The notes under the pieces: model-generated
Seen by the model: the letters and a program-made list of their open reading frames with translations, nothing else
Told to the model about the DNA's origin: nothing
The model's database searches: none
Shown here: in pieces, positions 1 through 12,124 of the stretch
Numbering within the stretch: position 1 is the stretch's first letter
Layout of the letters: each line of letters opens with the position of its first letter
Source of the DNA: Gammaproteobacteria bacterium
GTDB lineage: Bacteria; Pseudomonadota; Gammaproteobacteria; Nitrosococcales; Methylophagaceae
NCBI GenBank assembly: GCA_029210875.1
Contig: JARGFJ010000019.1
Coordinates: forward strand, 1 to 47,210
Length of the DNA: 47,210 nucleotides
Direction: 5' to 3'
Translations under genes and position numbers: made by a program

Positions 1-440
1 CATTAAATGCTGTGAGAGTTTCTTTCATTATGCGTTAATTGATTGTTTTTGTTCTATCTTTTGTGGGGATTGGTCAGGGTCTGACCTTACAATTTACATT
101 AAAATGTAAGGCCTGCCCCTGCATTTTCTATAGTAAAGAGAATGAATATCAAATCAAGTTATTCACATAAAATGGCTTTGACCCCTTATGTTGAAGGCCG
201 TAATGGATAATTGACTGCCTGATAATAAACTGGTCAATACGGCACGTAAGCTGGTTCGTCGAACTTTATGCATGCTGGGCGTGACATCGTTTAAGAATGT
301 GTTCAAAATAGTGTTTACTCTCATGGCATTTCCTGATCTTTGATGTGTGGTAACTGATCAGATCATTAAATGCTGTGAGAGTTCCTTTCATTATGCGTTA
401 ATTGATTGTTTTTGTTCTATCTTTTGTGGGGATTGGTCAG
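1..440. repeat. 77-bp direct duplication flanking a transposase-element end
   Basis: Bases 1-77 recur at 364-440 with a single mismatch (T21 against C384). The first copy touches the window edge, so the repeat may be longer. The first copy runs directly into GGTCAG-GGT-CTGACC, a perfect 6-bp hairpin at 72-86, and then a second hairpin with 7-bp arms (CCTTACA/TGTAAGG). Bases about 140-189 match 21353-21402, the right flank of the transposase gene at 20633-21334, including GGCTTTGACCCCTTAT at 174-189. The remainder, about 190-363, contains a short open stretch (about 213-343, plus strand, roughly 42 codons ending in TGA) with no start I can justify; I do not recognise it. No intact gene lies in 1-401. 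Confidence 0.8.
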
Positions 441-1901
441 AATCAGCATCGTCTGTTTACCATAGAACAGTCATGGATTGATTCTATTGACATAATAGTA
501 AAAAATCGCAATACGAATGTGATGAAGCATTACCATGTTGGCGATAAAGTCCCTTTTTCTGAGCGACCTAAAAAGACGCGTTATTTTCAAGTAGAGTTTG
601 ATTTGGCTCCTGGCATCACAGATGTCATGGTATATGCCAAAACAGCTGATTCGATGGTGTTACCTTTTTATCTCGTTACGGCACAGCAACAGCAACAAAA
701 AGAGCTTTTATTACAGTATGGTTATGGCTTGGTTTATGGCTATTTATTGGCATTATTATTCTATAACGCAATACTGTTTTTGGGTTTGAGGGATATTCGT
801 TACATACTATATAGTGGGCTATTAGGTAGTTTTGTCGCTGGTAATATTGCCTACACAGGCCATGGGTTTATGTGGCTATGGCCGAATTTTGTTGCTTTCC
901 AGCAGTGGGGGCAAGCCCTATTTATGATTCTTTATGCAAGTTTTGGTTTGTTGTTTGCACTCTACTTTTTAGAAATAAAGTCGTTGTCAAAAAGATTGTT
1001 TATAGGCATTGTCGCCATTATTGCTGTTATAAATTTTATCTATGTCTATACGGCTCTATCGGATAAACCAACAGCATCTACAGTGCTTTCTTTTGTCTTT
1101 GTTTCTTCTTATATGCTGGTAGCATTAGGGCTTGGTTTTTATGCGCTTTACAATCGACAACCCAATGCGATTTATTTCTTAAGTGCGATAGGTCTTGGCA
1201 GTGTTGGTGTGGGCATCACATCAATAGCCGCTTGGGGTGGAATGCCGTTTAATTTGATTACATTCCATGCCGCTGAGCTAGGTATGATTGCTGAAGCGAC
1301 GTTATTGGCCTTGGCGTTATCCTTTCACTTTAGGACTGTCCAAGTCCAAGGATTCCTGGCAGAAAAAATGGCTGGAATTGATCCACTGACTCAACTTAAT
1401 AATCGCCGTGGTTTTATGACATCACTCGATAAAATTTGGAAAACAATTTGTCGACACAATACTCCAGCAAGTGTAGTCATTATTGATTTGGACAATTTTA
1501 AAAATTTGAATGATACATACGGACACGAAGTGGGTGATGTCGCATTAAAGAATGTTGCTCACAGACTAAGTCAGCATATACGTTCTGGCGATATAGTGGC
1601 GCGTTGGGGCGGGGAAGAGTTTTTACTGTTTTTGCCTGAAACATCACTTGAAGAAGCGTTTCATTTGGCTGAACGTCTTCGCTTGAGCATTAGTCAAGAT
1701 TCAATTGAGACGCAATTAGGTGACATTTCAGTGACTGCCAGTTTAGGTATTGCCCAGAGAATCAGACACCATACTGAAATAGAACCACTGATCGATAATG
1801 CGGATAAAGCCTTATATGAAGCCAAACGATCAGGTAAAAATTGCTCTGTTATATTCGAGCAGTTAGTCACATGGTCAGCAGCTGAACAAACAAGTAGTTA
1901 A
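402..1901 (+). CDS. 7TM-DISM diguanylate cyclase, probably N-terminally shortened
   Basis: This is a membrane-bound diguanylate cyclase making c-di-GMP from two GTP. The order is a partial periplasmic 7TMR-DISMED2 sensory domain (about residues 15-95), a 7TMR-DISM seven-helix membrane domain (about 100-310) and a GGDEF domain (about 325-490). The active-site GGEEF is present, and RSGD five residues before it is a product-inhibition I-site, so the catalytic half looks intact. The reading frame starts at a TTG inside the duplicated 77-bp segment. The DISMED2 domain begins part-way through, and no convincing signal peptide or ribosome binding site precedes it. The duplication has therefore probably replaced the original 5' end. 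It may be expressed from a cryptic start or be a decaying gene. Confidence 0.8.
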   Translation: MIVFVLSFVGIGQNQHRLFTIEQSWIDSIDIIVKNRNTNVMKHYHVGDKVPFSERPKKTRYFQVEFDLAPGITDVMVYAKTADSMVLPFYLVTAQQQQQKELLLQYGYGLVYGYLLALLFYNAILFLGLRDIRYILYSGLLGSFVAGNIAYTGHGFMWLWPNFVAFQQWGQALFMILYASFGLLFALYFLEIKSLSKRLFIGIVAIIAVINFIYVYTALSDKPTASTVLSFVFVSSYMLVALGLGFYALYNRQPNAIYFLSAIGLGSVGVGITSIAAWGGMPFNLITFHAAELGMIAEATLLALALSFHFRTVQVQGFLAEKMAGIDPLTQLNNRRGFMTSLDKIWKTICRHNTPASVVIIDLDNFKNLNDTYGHEVGDVALKNVAHRLSQHIRSGDIVARWGGEEFLLFLPETSLEEAFHLAERLRLSISQDSIETQLGDISVTASLGIAQRIRHHTEIEPLIDNADKALYEAKRSGKNCSVIFEQLVTWSAAEQTSS

Positions 1902-1936
1902 CCATTTTATTTGCCGGTTGTTTTATGCTGAGTTGC

Positions 1937-2734
1937 TTATATTCCGGTCAGTTTTTCAACTAATGTGATCACAATTTCAACCCCAATTAGAATGATAATG
2001 ATCCATTCCAAGGTTGAAGAGTGATTATGTTTTTGCTCATCATCTAACATATCAAGCAAGAGATGAATGGTATCCAACTTCTTCGATAGGATAGTCGTAC
2101 GCTGGTTTAGTTCAAGGTAATTTGCCATTTGACTATATAAGGATTGATATTCAGGGTGTTCCCAGAAAAATTCTGGAATATCAAGCAAATCAAATTTAAG
2201 CACAATATTGCTATTGGCTAAAAATAACTGACCACGTATTTTGGCTAAAGCCTTTTTAGATAAATTAATACGGCCTGTTTTTGCTAATGATTCTGGCAAA
2301 TGTTTGGTTTTTTCAATTGTATCAACTACTTGTTTTTCAAATGATACGAGTTTTATTGACTGTGCCATTGCATGTGATACGGCAATTAGGTTTTTCTTCT
2401 CGCCATCATATTCCATTTCAAGGCAATCGAACTGTATTCGATGTTTTTCAGTATTGATTTTATAACTGAAGCTATCTTCGGCTACGTCAGTATAGGGTTG
2501 ATTCGAAAACTCGATTAATTGTGTTTGTAGTTTTCGACGTTCATCTAACGTGACATTCCAATGGACAACCACGCCATAGGGAAAGACCATTGAATAAGTA
2601 TTTCCATGGTCAATGAGTAAGGCATCCTTGAATAAAACGGCACGTCGACTCGCCAATATTTCCTGACTTAATTCAGAAAACGAGAATGTATCTGCTAAGC
2701 ATAGCGAGATGCATTGCTGGATTTTATCAGTCAT
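1937..2734 (-). CDS. RMND1/YagE (DUF155) family protein with C-terminal membrane anchor
   Basis: The 265-residue protein fits the DUF155/RMND1 family. It has a mixed alpha/beta N-terminal half containing the family's VVHWNV-type strand (about residues 55-62). A helical region follows with the conserved FFWEHPEYQSLY stretch (about 188-200), then a helix with a short loop, and a single hydrophobic C-terminal segment (about 244-260). Eukaryotic members are mitochondrial inner-membrane proteins linked to translation; the bacterial role is not established. The stop lies 36 bases from the stop of the convergent cyclase. It probably shares a transcript with the small membrane protein gene upstream at 2776-3213. 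Family assignment is firm and function unknown. Confidence 0.8.
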   Translation of the reverse strand: MTDKIQQCISLCLADTFSFSELSQEILASRRAVLFKDALLIDHGNTYSMVFPYGVVVHWNVTLDERRKLQTQLIEFSNQPYTDVAEDSFSYKINTEKHRIQFDCLEMEYDGEKKNLIAVSHAMAQSIKLVSFEKQVVDTIEKTKHLPESLAKTGRINLSKKALAKIRGQLFLANSNIVLKFDLLDIPEFFWEHPEYQSLYSQMANYLELNQRTTILSKKLDTIHLLLDMLDDEQKHNHSSTLEWIIIILIGVEIVITLVEKLTGI

Positions 2735-2775
2735 GCCTTTGATGTCCTGTTAGGAGAGAATTATGTTGATAAGGT

Positions 2776-3213
2776 TTAGTCTTCTATGTCATCAACGTCT
2801 ACCTGGCCTGAGATTCTACGTCGAATATGAGACCAAGACATCCCCGTCGCTAAAATTGCCGACAATAAAAATAATACGATATAGGTCAGAATAGAGAAAC
2901 TATCGATGCTGAGTATACCTAGATCGATAACCCACCACACGATGATGGCAAAAAATAAGAAAGCTAACGTTAAACCAAAACCACCTAAAGAATTCAGTGT
3001 GGCACGAATATACACGGTCCAGCCAATGGTTAATACAATTGCAGATAAAGCGAAGGGTGGGTCTATTATCAATGCGTCACCAAATAAAGCTGTTTTTGCC
3101 CAATGGTAAAAACTATAACCACTAGGGTTATATGTGAGAAAAACTAATAATAAAGCAAAGACTAAGCGTAGATAAAAACTTTGCCAATTAAAGCGTGAGT
3201 CAGCCATGACCAA
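2776..3213 (-). CDS. Small four-helix inner-membrane protein (DUF6524-like)
   Basis: This 145-residue protein has four hydrophobic segments (about residues 13-30, 50-70, 75-95 and 100-125) and a charged cytoplasmic tail. The N-terminal FNWQSFYLRLVFALLLVFLT and a following YNPSGYSFYHW motif are typical of a small conserved proteobacterial membrane family (DUF6524). No catalytic residues are evident. The gene lies 41 bases upstream of the DUF155 gene on the same strand, so the two are probably co-transcribed, which hints at a shared membrane function. The ATG at 3213 is preceded by an AAGGAATT ribosome binding site. Confidence 0.7.
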   Translation of the reverse strand: MVMADSRFNWQSFYLRLVFALLLVFLTYNPSGYSFYHWAKTALFGDALIIDPPFALSAIVLTIGWTVYIRATLNSLGGFGLTLAFLFFAIIVWWVIDLGILSIDSFSILTYIVLFLLSAILATGMSWSHIRRRISGQVDVDDIED

Positions 3214-3376
3214 TTCCTTATAGTATTAATGTGTAATTATTTCTCAGATTTATTTAAGTACTATAGCAACTATTTGTATGTTGTCGAATGACAATAGACT
3301 GTAATTTAATGCTATTTTTTCTAAGTCATTATAAGTTAAGATGAAAAGTTATTGTTGCAGGACGAGAGAAAATTAT

Positions 3377-3892
3377 ATGACCAGTAAATTTCTATTAGTA
3401 GCTTGTCTCCTTGTTTCTCCTATTGTGTTGGCGAATTGTTATGATGAGTTCGCACAGGATAGTGATAACTTTCATTCATGTAAGGCCGCAGCCGAACAAG
3501 GCGATGCTACCGCGCAATATGTTTTGGCAACCTTATATAATAATGGACAAGGTGTTGAAAAAAATAGTCAAAAAGCAGTTGAATGGTATCAAAAATCAGC
3601 CGAGCAGAACAATGACCTGGCGCAATATAGTTTAGGGATAATGTACGAGTTTGGTGATGAAGGGCTCGATAAGAATGAACAAGAAGCTCAAAAGTGGTAT
3701 CGCTTAGCAGCTAATAATGGTAACTATTTTGCTCAAAATAAATTGGGATTGGTTGATGTGAAAGAAGGCGAATATAAACCTACAATTACACCTTATTCTG
3801 GCGATATTCCACCAGCAAACACATCTGATGAAAATGAACAAAGCGTGTTTGAACGCATACAAGGCTGGTTTTCAACAATCTTTGCTAATTAA
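3377..3892 (+). CDS. Secreted Sel1-repeat (TPR-like) protein
   Basis: The protein has 171 residues. I start it at the ATG at 3377, which follows an AGGACGAGAG ribosome binding site; an upstream in-frame start at 3341 would bury the signal peptide. A Sec signal peptide ends around ...VLA-NC (about residue 19). Two to three Sel1 repeats follow (about residues 36-115), with the signatures GDATAQYVLATLYNNGQGV and NDLAQYSLGIMYEFG, each about 36 residues long. The C-terminal 45 residues are Pro/Ser/Glu-rich and non-repetitive. Sel1 repeats are helical protein-interaction scaffolds. The partner cannot be deduced here because the neighbours are unrelated. Confidence 0.8.
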   Translation: MTSKFLLVACLLVSPIVLANCYDEFAQDSDNFHSCKAAAEQGDATAQYVLATLYNNGQGVEKNSQKAVEWYQKSAEQNNDLAQYSLGIMYEFGDEGLDKNEQEAQKWYRLAANNGNYFAQNKLGLVDVKEGEYKPTITPYSGDIPPANTSDENEQSVFERIQGWFSTIFAN

Positions 3893-3902
3893 CTTTGGGT
3901 CT

Positions 3903-3935
3903 AACGTGTTATGAGCTCGTCACTCACAACACGTT
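3903..3935 (+). terminator. Hairpin between convergent Sel1 gene and guaA
   Basis: There is a 13-bp stem with one mismatch (3903-3915 with 3923-3935) and a 7-base loop, placed 10 bases after the Sel1 stop and just past the guaA stop on the other strand. The T-tract is weak on both sides, so it is a probable bidirectional terminator of modest strength. Confidence 0.55.
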
Positions 3936-3942
3936 AATAGTT

Positions 3943-5520
3943 TTACTCCCACTCAATTGTGGCTGGCGGTTTGCCTGAAATATCGTAGGTTACACGTGAA
4001 ATACCATCTACTTCATTGATGATGCGTGTTGAAACGTGGCCTAAGAAATCATAAGGCAGGTGTGCCCAACGTGCGGTCATAAAATCAATGGTTTCGACGG
4101 CTCGAAGTGACACAACATAGTCATAACGACGTCCATCCCCCATTACTCCAACTGATTTGACAGGCAGAAACACCGTAAACGCCTGACTTGTTTTATCATA
4201 AAGATCGTGTTTGTAAAGCTCATCGATAAAGATCTTGTCGGCTTTACGAAGAATATCAGCGTATTCTTTTTTGACTTCTCCCAAAATACGCACGCCCAGA
4301 CCAGGTCCTGGGAATGGGTGACGATAAACCATATCTTTAGGCAGACCTAGTTCAATACCTAATCTGCGTACTTCATCTTTAAATAGTTCGCGTAATGGCT
4401 CAAGTAATTTTAATGTCATATGTTTTGGTAATCCACCCACATTATGGTGAGATTTAATGACATGTGCTTTACCCGTTTTAGCTGCGGCAGATTCGATAAC
4501 ATCTGGATAAATTGTGCCTTGTGCCAGCCATTTGACGTTATTGAGTTTGAGCGATTCTTCTTCGAATAACTCTACGAATACGCGACCAATAATTTTGCGT
4601 TTTGCTTCTGGCTCGTCTTCGCCTGCAAGTTCATCTAAGAAACGTTGTTCAGCATCAACACGAATAACTTTAATACCCATATTTTTAGCAAACATGGCCA
4701 TGACTTGATCGCCTTCATTCTGACGAAGCAGGCCGTTATCAACAAATACACACGTTAGCTGGTCGCCAATGGCTTTGTGTAGTAATGCCGCGACTACAGA
4801 AGAATCAACACCGCCTGATAAGCCAAGCAATACGTCATCAGTACCCACTTGTTTGCGAATGGTTTCAATACTGTCTTCAATAATATGTGCGGAAGTCCAT
4901 AAAGTATCACAGCCACAAATTTCAGTTAAGAAACGCTCAATCATGCGTTGTCCTTGAACTGTATGTGTTACTTCAGGATGGAACTGTACGCCATAGAACT
5001 GTCTATCTTCATCTGCCATACCTGCAAATGGTGCACTATCTGTGCTGGCAATAACGTTAAAACCTTCTGGCAGAGCTGTAACTTTATCACCGTGACTCAT
5101 CCAAACATCAAGTAAGCCAAAGCCTTCTTCAGTGACGTGATCTTCTATATCTCGTAATAAAGCAGAGTGACCACGGGCACGAACCTGAGCATAACCAAAT
5201 TCGCGATGTGTTGAAGATTCAACTTTACCGCCAAGTTGCATAGCCATAGTTTGCATGCCGTAACAAATACCTAATACCGGCACACCACATTCAAATACAG
5301 CCATAGGAGCAACAGGGGCATCTTGGCCAATAGTCGAATCTGGACCACCTGAAAGAATAATACCTTTAGGAGCAAATTCAGCGATTTCATTTGCTGTAAT
5401 TTCAGGATTTCGTAATTCACAGTAAACACCTGCTTCACGAATGCGTCGTGCAATCAGTTGTGTGTATTGCGAGCCAAAATCAAGAATAAGAATTTTGTGG
5501 TCGTGAATATTGCTACTCAT
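3943..5520 (-). CDS. guaA: GMP synthase (glutamine-hydrolysing)
   Basis: It converts XMP, glutamine and ATP to GMP in the cytosol, the last step of guanine nucleotide synthesis. At 525 residues it matches the bacterial single-chain enzyme. The class I glutamine amidotransferase domain occupies about 8-200, with nucleophile Cys86 in GICYGMQ and His181/Glu183 in FHPEV. The ATP pyrophosphatase domain follows, with the P-loop SGGVDS at 235-240. The C-terminal dimerisation domain ends in PPATIEWE, the usual family terminus. The gene lies 91 bases downstream of guaB with a hairpin in between. Confidence 0.97.
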   Translation of the reverse strand: MSSNIHDHKILILDFGSQYTQLIARRIREAGVYCELRNPEITANEIAEFAPKGIILSGGPDSTIGQDAPVAPMAVFECGVPVLGICYGMQTMAMQLGGKVESSTHREFGYAQVRARGHSALLRDIEDHVTEEGFGLLDVWMSHGDKVTALPEGFNVIASTDSAPFAGMADEDRQFYGVQFHPEVTHTVQGQRMIERFLTEICGCDTLWTSAHIIEDSIETIRKQVGTDDVLLGLSGGVDSSVVAALLHKAIGDQLTCVFVDNGLLRQNEGDQVMAMFAKNMGIKVIRVDAEQRFLDELAGEDEPEAKRKIIGRVFVELFEEESLKLNNVKWLAQGTIYPDVIESAAAKTGKAHVIKSHHNVGGLPKHMTLKLLEPLRELFKDEVRRLGIELGLPKDMVYRHPFPGPGLGVRILGEVKKEYADILRKADKIFIDELYKHDLYDKTSQAFTVFLPVKSVGVMGDGRRYDYVVSLRAVETIDFMTARWAHLPYDFLGHVSTRIINEVDGISRVTYDISGKPPATIEWE

Positions 5521-5554
5521 AAGGTTTCTCTAAAGTGAAGGTTTAGATAAAAAC

Positions 5555-5587
5555 AAAACGAGTGCTGTTTGTGACAACACTCGTTTT
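5555..5587 (-). terminator. Intergenic hairpin between guaB and guaA
   Basis: The arms 5555-5568 and 5574-5587 pair over 14 bp with one mismatch. Read on the minus strand the hairpin is followed by a T-rich run (GTTTTTAT). It could act as a partial terminator or attenuator that sets the guaA:guaB ratio, or as an mRNA stabiliser. Confidence 0.6.
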
Positions 5588-5611
5588 CAATTTCAAACAA
5601 AAAGCGTTGCT

Positions 5612-8637
<3,026 letters not shown>

Positions 8638-8645
<8 letters not shown>

Positions 8646-9480
8646 AACAGTTTCCTTTATCGCCGTCATTTTATTGAGTGTGGCAGTGTCAGCCATGACA
8701 TTACCCAAGCAATCTGCCGTGCCTGGCGGTGTTGTTATTGTCGCTCTGGGTGATGCAACAATGGCTAAACCCAAGGTTACATACAATGGCAAAAATGTGA
8801 TGGTTGTTGAAAAAGATCAACAGTGGCTTGCTGTTGTTGGTGTGTCTTTATCTGCTAAAGTCGGAAAACAAACATTAGAAGTATCGTCTGCCGGAAAAAC
8901 TAGCAAAACGTTGTTTGAAATTGAAGATAAGGATTACCCGACGCAACATATTACGATTAAGGATAAAAGTAAGGTTAATCCGTCCAGATTAGATATGGAG
9001 CGAATTAATGCTGAATCGGCACAAATTAAATCAGCACTTCGTTCATGGACCGAGGGTGATGTCGCATTAAATTTTATATGGCCTATTGATGGCGAGATCA
9101 GCGGTTTATTTGGTCGACGCCGCGTGTTTAACGGTCAACCCAGACGACCGCATAGTGGAATGGACCTTGCTGCAAAACAAGGCACAGAAATTCATGCGCC
9201 AGAGGCAGGAATTGTGCGCAATCCAGGCGATTACTTTTTTAATGGCAATACTGTCTTCATTGAACATGGGCAAGGCTTGGTCACCATGTTTTCTCATATG
9301 GATAGAATTGATGTCAAGGCAGGCCAGAAAGTGAAGCAAGGTGATGTTATTGGTACTGTCGGCATGACCGGTCGGGCAACAGGACCACATTTACACTTAG
9401 GTGTTAGCCTTAATGATGAGCGGGTTGAGCCGCGCTTGTTTTTTCCTGAACGAAGACAAGCGTCTGAAAGTGATGACTAG
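8638..9480 (+). CDS. Secreted M23 (LytM) metallopeptidase
   Basis: This 280-residue protein has a cleavable signal peptide (residues 1 to about 19). An Ig-like beta domain follows (about 22-105), then a LytM/M23 domain (about 145-265) with the zinc ligands in HSGMD and HLH (in GPHLHLG) plus the conserved GNTVFIEHG strand. M23 enzymes cleave peptidoglycan cross-links or act as amidase activators. All metal ligands are present, so catalysis is plausible. I start it at the ATG at 8638 because the signal peptide begins there; an in-frame start seven codons upstream lies inside xseA. The 8-base overlap with xseA suggests an operon. Confidence 0.9.
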
Positions 9481-9490
9481 GCAATGAAAC

Positions 9491-10216
9491 TTATAGTCTG
9501 AATTCACGCCCAAGATAAACACTTAAAACACGCTTATCTTTCAAAATAGTGTCTGGTGTACCTTTGGCAATCACTTCGCCTTCATTAAAAATATAAGCAC
9601 GCTCACATACTTGTAAGGTTTCGCGGACATTGTGATCGGTGATTAAAATACCAATACCACGATCGGCGAGTTCTCGAATAATACCTTGGATATCCAGTAC
9701 TGAAATAGGATCGACGCCAGCAAAAGGTTCATCCAGTAAGATAAATTGAGGATCCATTGCTAATGCACGCGCAATTTCCACACGACGACGTTCTCCACCA
9801 GATAATGCCATGCCCAAAGAATCACGAATGTGCGTAATGTGAAAGTCAGTCAGTAAACGTTCTAATAAATCGGCTTTGGCGAGAGCACTAAGATCATGAC
9901 GGGTTTCGATAATCGCAAAAATATTATCGGCCACGCTCAGTTTACGAAAGACGGACGCTTCTTGTGGCAGATAACCTATACCAAGTTGGGCGCGCTGATG
10001 AATAGGATCATGTGTTAATTCACGTTGATCTAGGAAAATTGTGCCGTGATCTACTGGAATTAAACCAACAATCATGTAGAAGCTGGTTGTTTTACCCGCA
10101 CCATTTGGGCCTAATAAACCAACTATTTCGCCACTATTTACTTCGAGCGATATGTCTTTAACTACTTGTCTGTCACCAAAACGCTTTGCTAAACTTTGTG
10201 CAGATAAAATACTCAT
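9491..10216 (-). CDS. lptB: LPS export ABC transporter ATPase LptB
   Basis: This cytoplasmic ATPase powers LptB2FGC, which extracts lipopolysaccharide from the inner membrane. The 241 residues include Walker A GPNGAGKT (36-43), the Q-loop, signature [10 protein letters not shown], Walker [13 protein letters not shown] and the switch His in [10 protein letters not shown], the family's characteristic form. It is the last gene of the yrbG-kdsD-kdsC-lptC-lptA-lptB block, 18 bases after lptA. rpoN, which follows lptB in many relatives, is absent here; lptB is convergent with the M23 peptidase gene instead. Confidence 0.96.
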   Translation of the reverse strand: MSILSAQSLAKRFGDRQVVKDISLEVNSGEIVGLLGPNGAGKTTSFYMIVGLIPVDHGTIFLDQRELTHDPIHQRAQLGIGYLPQEASVFRKLSVADNIFAIIETRHDLSALAKADLLERLLTDFHITHIRDSLGMALSGGERRRVEIARALAMDPQFILLDEPFAGVDPISVLDIQGIIRELADRGIGILITDHNVRETLQVCERAYIFNEGEVIAKGTPDTILKDKRVLSVYLGREFRL

Positions 10217-10234
10217 TGTTGTCCTAAGTTTTAT

Positions 10235-11047
10235 TTAGTCAGCTTGTAATATATAGCGTCGATTGACCCATCCAATAATAGCTTGTTCACCAATCATTCC
10301 TCGAACCTGAATCCATTCACGTTGCTCAGTTAGAATGGTTACTTGATCATTGGCATTGAGCGTACCAATTTTATCATATTGTGTGCCTGGGCCGGTGCGA
10401 ATATTGAGTCTGGAAATGGTTGATCCGGTCGGATAGTTGTCTTGTGTAGCTATTGCTTCAGCTTGAATAAGTGATGGTAATGATAGCTCTGGCGCTGCTG
10501 CTTTAGGTTTTGCTGGTGTTTTGGTTTTAGTGCCAGGTGGTTGAATAATAATATGGATGCGCTCGGCTTTTTGGGTTTCATTGCCGACAGTGATCGGAGC
10601 AGAACTAGCGTTGACGATATTTTTTTCAATATCATATTCAATTTTATTGCCGCTAAACTCATCGCCTGCCTGCCAGACATGACCTTTGCCTAACAAATAT
10701 ATTTTTTGAGATTTTGCATAATATTCCATTTGCAAAGCCCGCGCGCGAACAGGTTCTTCGCCTGGTTTTTGTATTTGTTTGTAAGTTGCGAGATTACCTT
10801 GAGCCACAGCCTTGGTGATCTGTTTATCTGCATCATAGTAGAAGGTGATGATATCGCCAGTTATTTTTAACGTGCCTTGGGTTAAGATCGCGTTACCTTT
10901 ATATTGGGTCACACCTTCTTTATCATCAAGCTGAGCATGATCTGCTTCTATATTAATTGGCTGTTCCCGATCATCAGGCAATGCAAATGACACTATGGGC
11001 ACTAGTGCCAATAAGACCAAGGCAAATTTAATTTCTAGGTGGCGCAT
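10235..11047 (-). CDS. lptA: LPS transport protein LptA with an extra C-terminal SH3 domain
   Basis: This periplasmic bridge protein carries LPS from LptC to LptD. After a signal peptide (1 to about 22) comes the OstA/LptA beta-jellyroll (about 30-170), with the usual N-terminal INIEADHAQLDDKEGVTQYKG start. Unusually, a Pro/Lys-rich linker (about 172-190) leads into a bacterial SH3 domain (about 212-268) with LNIRTGPGTQYDKIGTL and GWVNRRYI. At 270 residues it is roughly 85 longer than ordinary LptA. SH3b domains bind peptidoglycan or proteins, so this LptA may be tethered to the wall or to a partner. The start overlaps the lptC stop. Confidence 0.92.
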   Translation of the reverse strand: MRHLEIKFALVLLALVPIVSFALPDDREQPINIEADHAQLDDKEGVTQYKGNAILTQGTLKITGDIITFYYDADKQITKAVAQGNLATYKQIQKPGEEPVRARALQMEYYAKSQKIYLLGKGHVWQAGDEFSGNKIEYDIEKNIVNASSAPITVGNETQKAERIHIIIQPPGTKTKTPAKPKAAAPELSLPSLIQAEAIATQDNYPTGSTISRLNIRTGPGTQYDKIGTLNANDQVTILTEQREWIQVRGMIGEQAIIGWVNRRYILQAD

Positions 11048-11600
11048 CGTAGTGTCCTCTTACCTTTGAATGCAGATTTACTGTTTTGTCTTCAAGTGCA
11101 GCATGTAGTCCCACAGAATGTGTGATGCCATTGGGCGACTTTATTTCTACGGCTGAGTCGGTATAGGCTGTACTGCTTTTAGTATCGATATGTAAGATAT
11201 CAGTCCTTAACTCAATCTCATTATTGAGTTCTCTAGTAATAATAACATTGCCAGTCAGAAAAATATCTTCACCTTTACCTTGGGTTCTACCTTTATCAGA
11301 AATGACCAGCCACGTATCTTTTTGTTGATCAAGAAACCGTGTGGTTTGTTCAAATACCTCAGTACTGTCATCTTCAGGATAATGTGACATTTCACGTCCA
11401 GAAATTACACGGACGGGTTGGCCGAATTCATTCATAATAGTCATGGTAAAATCGGTCATGCCATAGTCGCTGGTACGATGAATCTGAGCTTGTCCAGTTT
11501 CGTGCTGAGACGTTTCATCATTCAATAACCATAGGCTGATAAGTACAACCAGAGGAAGTAGTATTTTTACCCATAAGGGAATGTCAGAAATGGCGTTCAA
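11028..11600 (-). CDS. lptC: LPS export protein LptC
   Basis: This is an inner-membrane-anchored component of LptB2FGC that hands LPS to LptA. I place the start at the TTG at 11600, giving 190 residues, the family's normal length. A single N-terminal transmembrane segment (about residues 12-28) is followed by a periplasmic beta-jellyroll with the family pattern YPEDDSTEVFEQ and VIITRE. A start further upstream would lie deep inside kdsC and adds a non-conserved basic stretch. The gene overlaps kdsC by 17 bases and lptA by 20, so the three are translationally coupled. Confidence 0.88.
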   Translation of the reverse strand: MNAISDIPLWVKILLPLVVLISLWLLNDETSQHETGQAQIHRTSDYGMTDFTMTIMNEFGQPVRVISGREMSHYPEDDSTEVFEQTTRFLDQQKDTWLVISDKGRTQGKGEDIFLTGNVIITRELNNEIELRTDILHIDTKSSTAYTDSAVEIKSPNGITHSVGLHAALEDKTVNLHSKVRGHYDAPPRN

Positions 11601-12105
11601 TTTGATCTTGTAAGGTACCTTGACCTTCCATAATAAGTTCACACACTTCGCGTGCAGCACCTTTACCGCCGTTCGATGGCGTAATCCAATGCGCATGTTT
11701 TTTTACTAGTGCATCGGCATCTTGTACGGCAATAGCTAAACCCACACGATTCATAATAGCCAGATCAACCCAATCATCGCCAACATAGGCGCATTGCTCA
11801 GGGTGTAAACCTAGCTGTTTAATCAATTGTTCAAATGCAGGTAACTTCACTTTTTGACCCTGAAATACATGGTTAATGCCTAAGCTAGCCATACGATGCT
11901 CGACTACTTTGGAAGTGCGCCCCGTGATGATGCCAATTTCGACGCCAGTATATTGCAGAAGTTTCATGCCATGACCATCACGAGAATGAAATGCTTTATA
12001 TTCTTCGCCATCATCGCCAATGATAATGCTACCGTCAGTCAGTACACCATCAACATCAAAAATAACCATCTTGATATTTTTAGCGCGTGCTTGTATATCT
12101 TGCAT
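11584..12105 (-). CDS. kdsC: 3-deoxy-D-manno-octulosonate 8-phosphate phosphatase
   Basis: It dephosphorylates Kdo-8-P to Kdo for the LPS inner core. It is a C0-type HAD phosphatase without a cap domain. Motif I DVDGVLTDG gives the nucleophile Asp17 and acid Asp19, GRTS carries motif II, and GDDWVDLAIM is motif IV. I use the ATG at 12105 (173 residues), which has an AAGG ribosome binding site about 10 bases upstream. The in-frame ATG further up at 12174 would overlap kdsD by 50 bases and adds residues unlike the family. Confidence 0.92.
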   Translation of the reverse strand: MQDIQARAKNIKMVIFDVDGVLTDGSIIIGDDGEEYKAFHSRDGHGMKLLQYTGVEIGIITGRTSKVVEHRMASLGINHVFQGQKVKLPAFEQLIKQLGLHPEQCAYVGDDWVDLAIMNRVGLAIAVQDADALVKKHAHWITPSNGGKGAAREVCELIMEGQGTLQDQIERHF

Positions 12106-12124
12106 GTTTAATACCTTACGTGAC

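Noticed and set aside
1-363. Complete insertion sequence at the window start
   Set aside because: There is no transposase and no matching terminal inverted repeats at both ends; only one RAYT-like flank is present.
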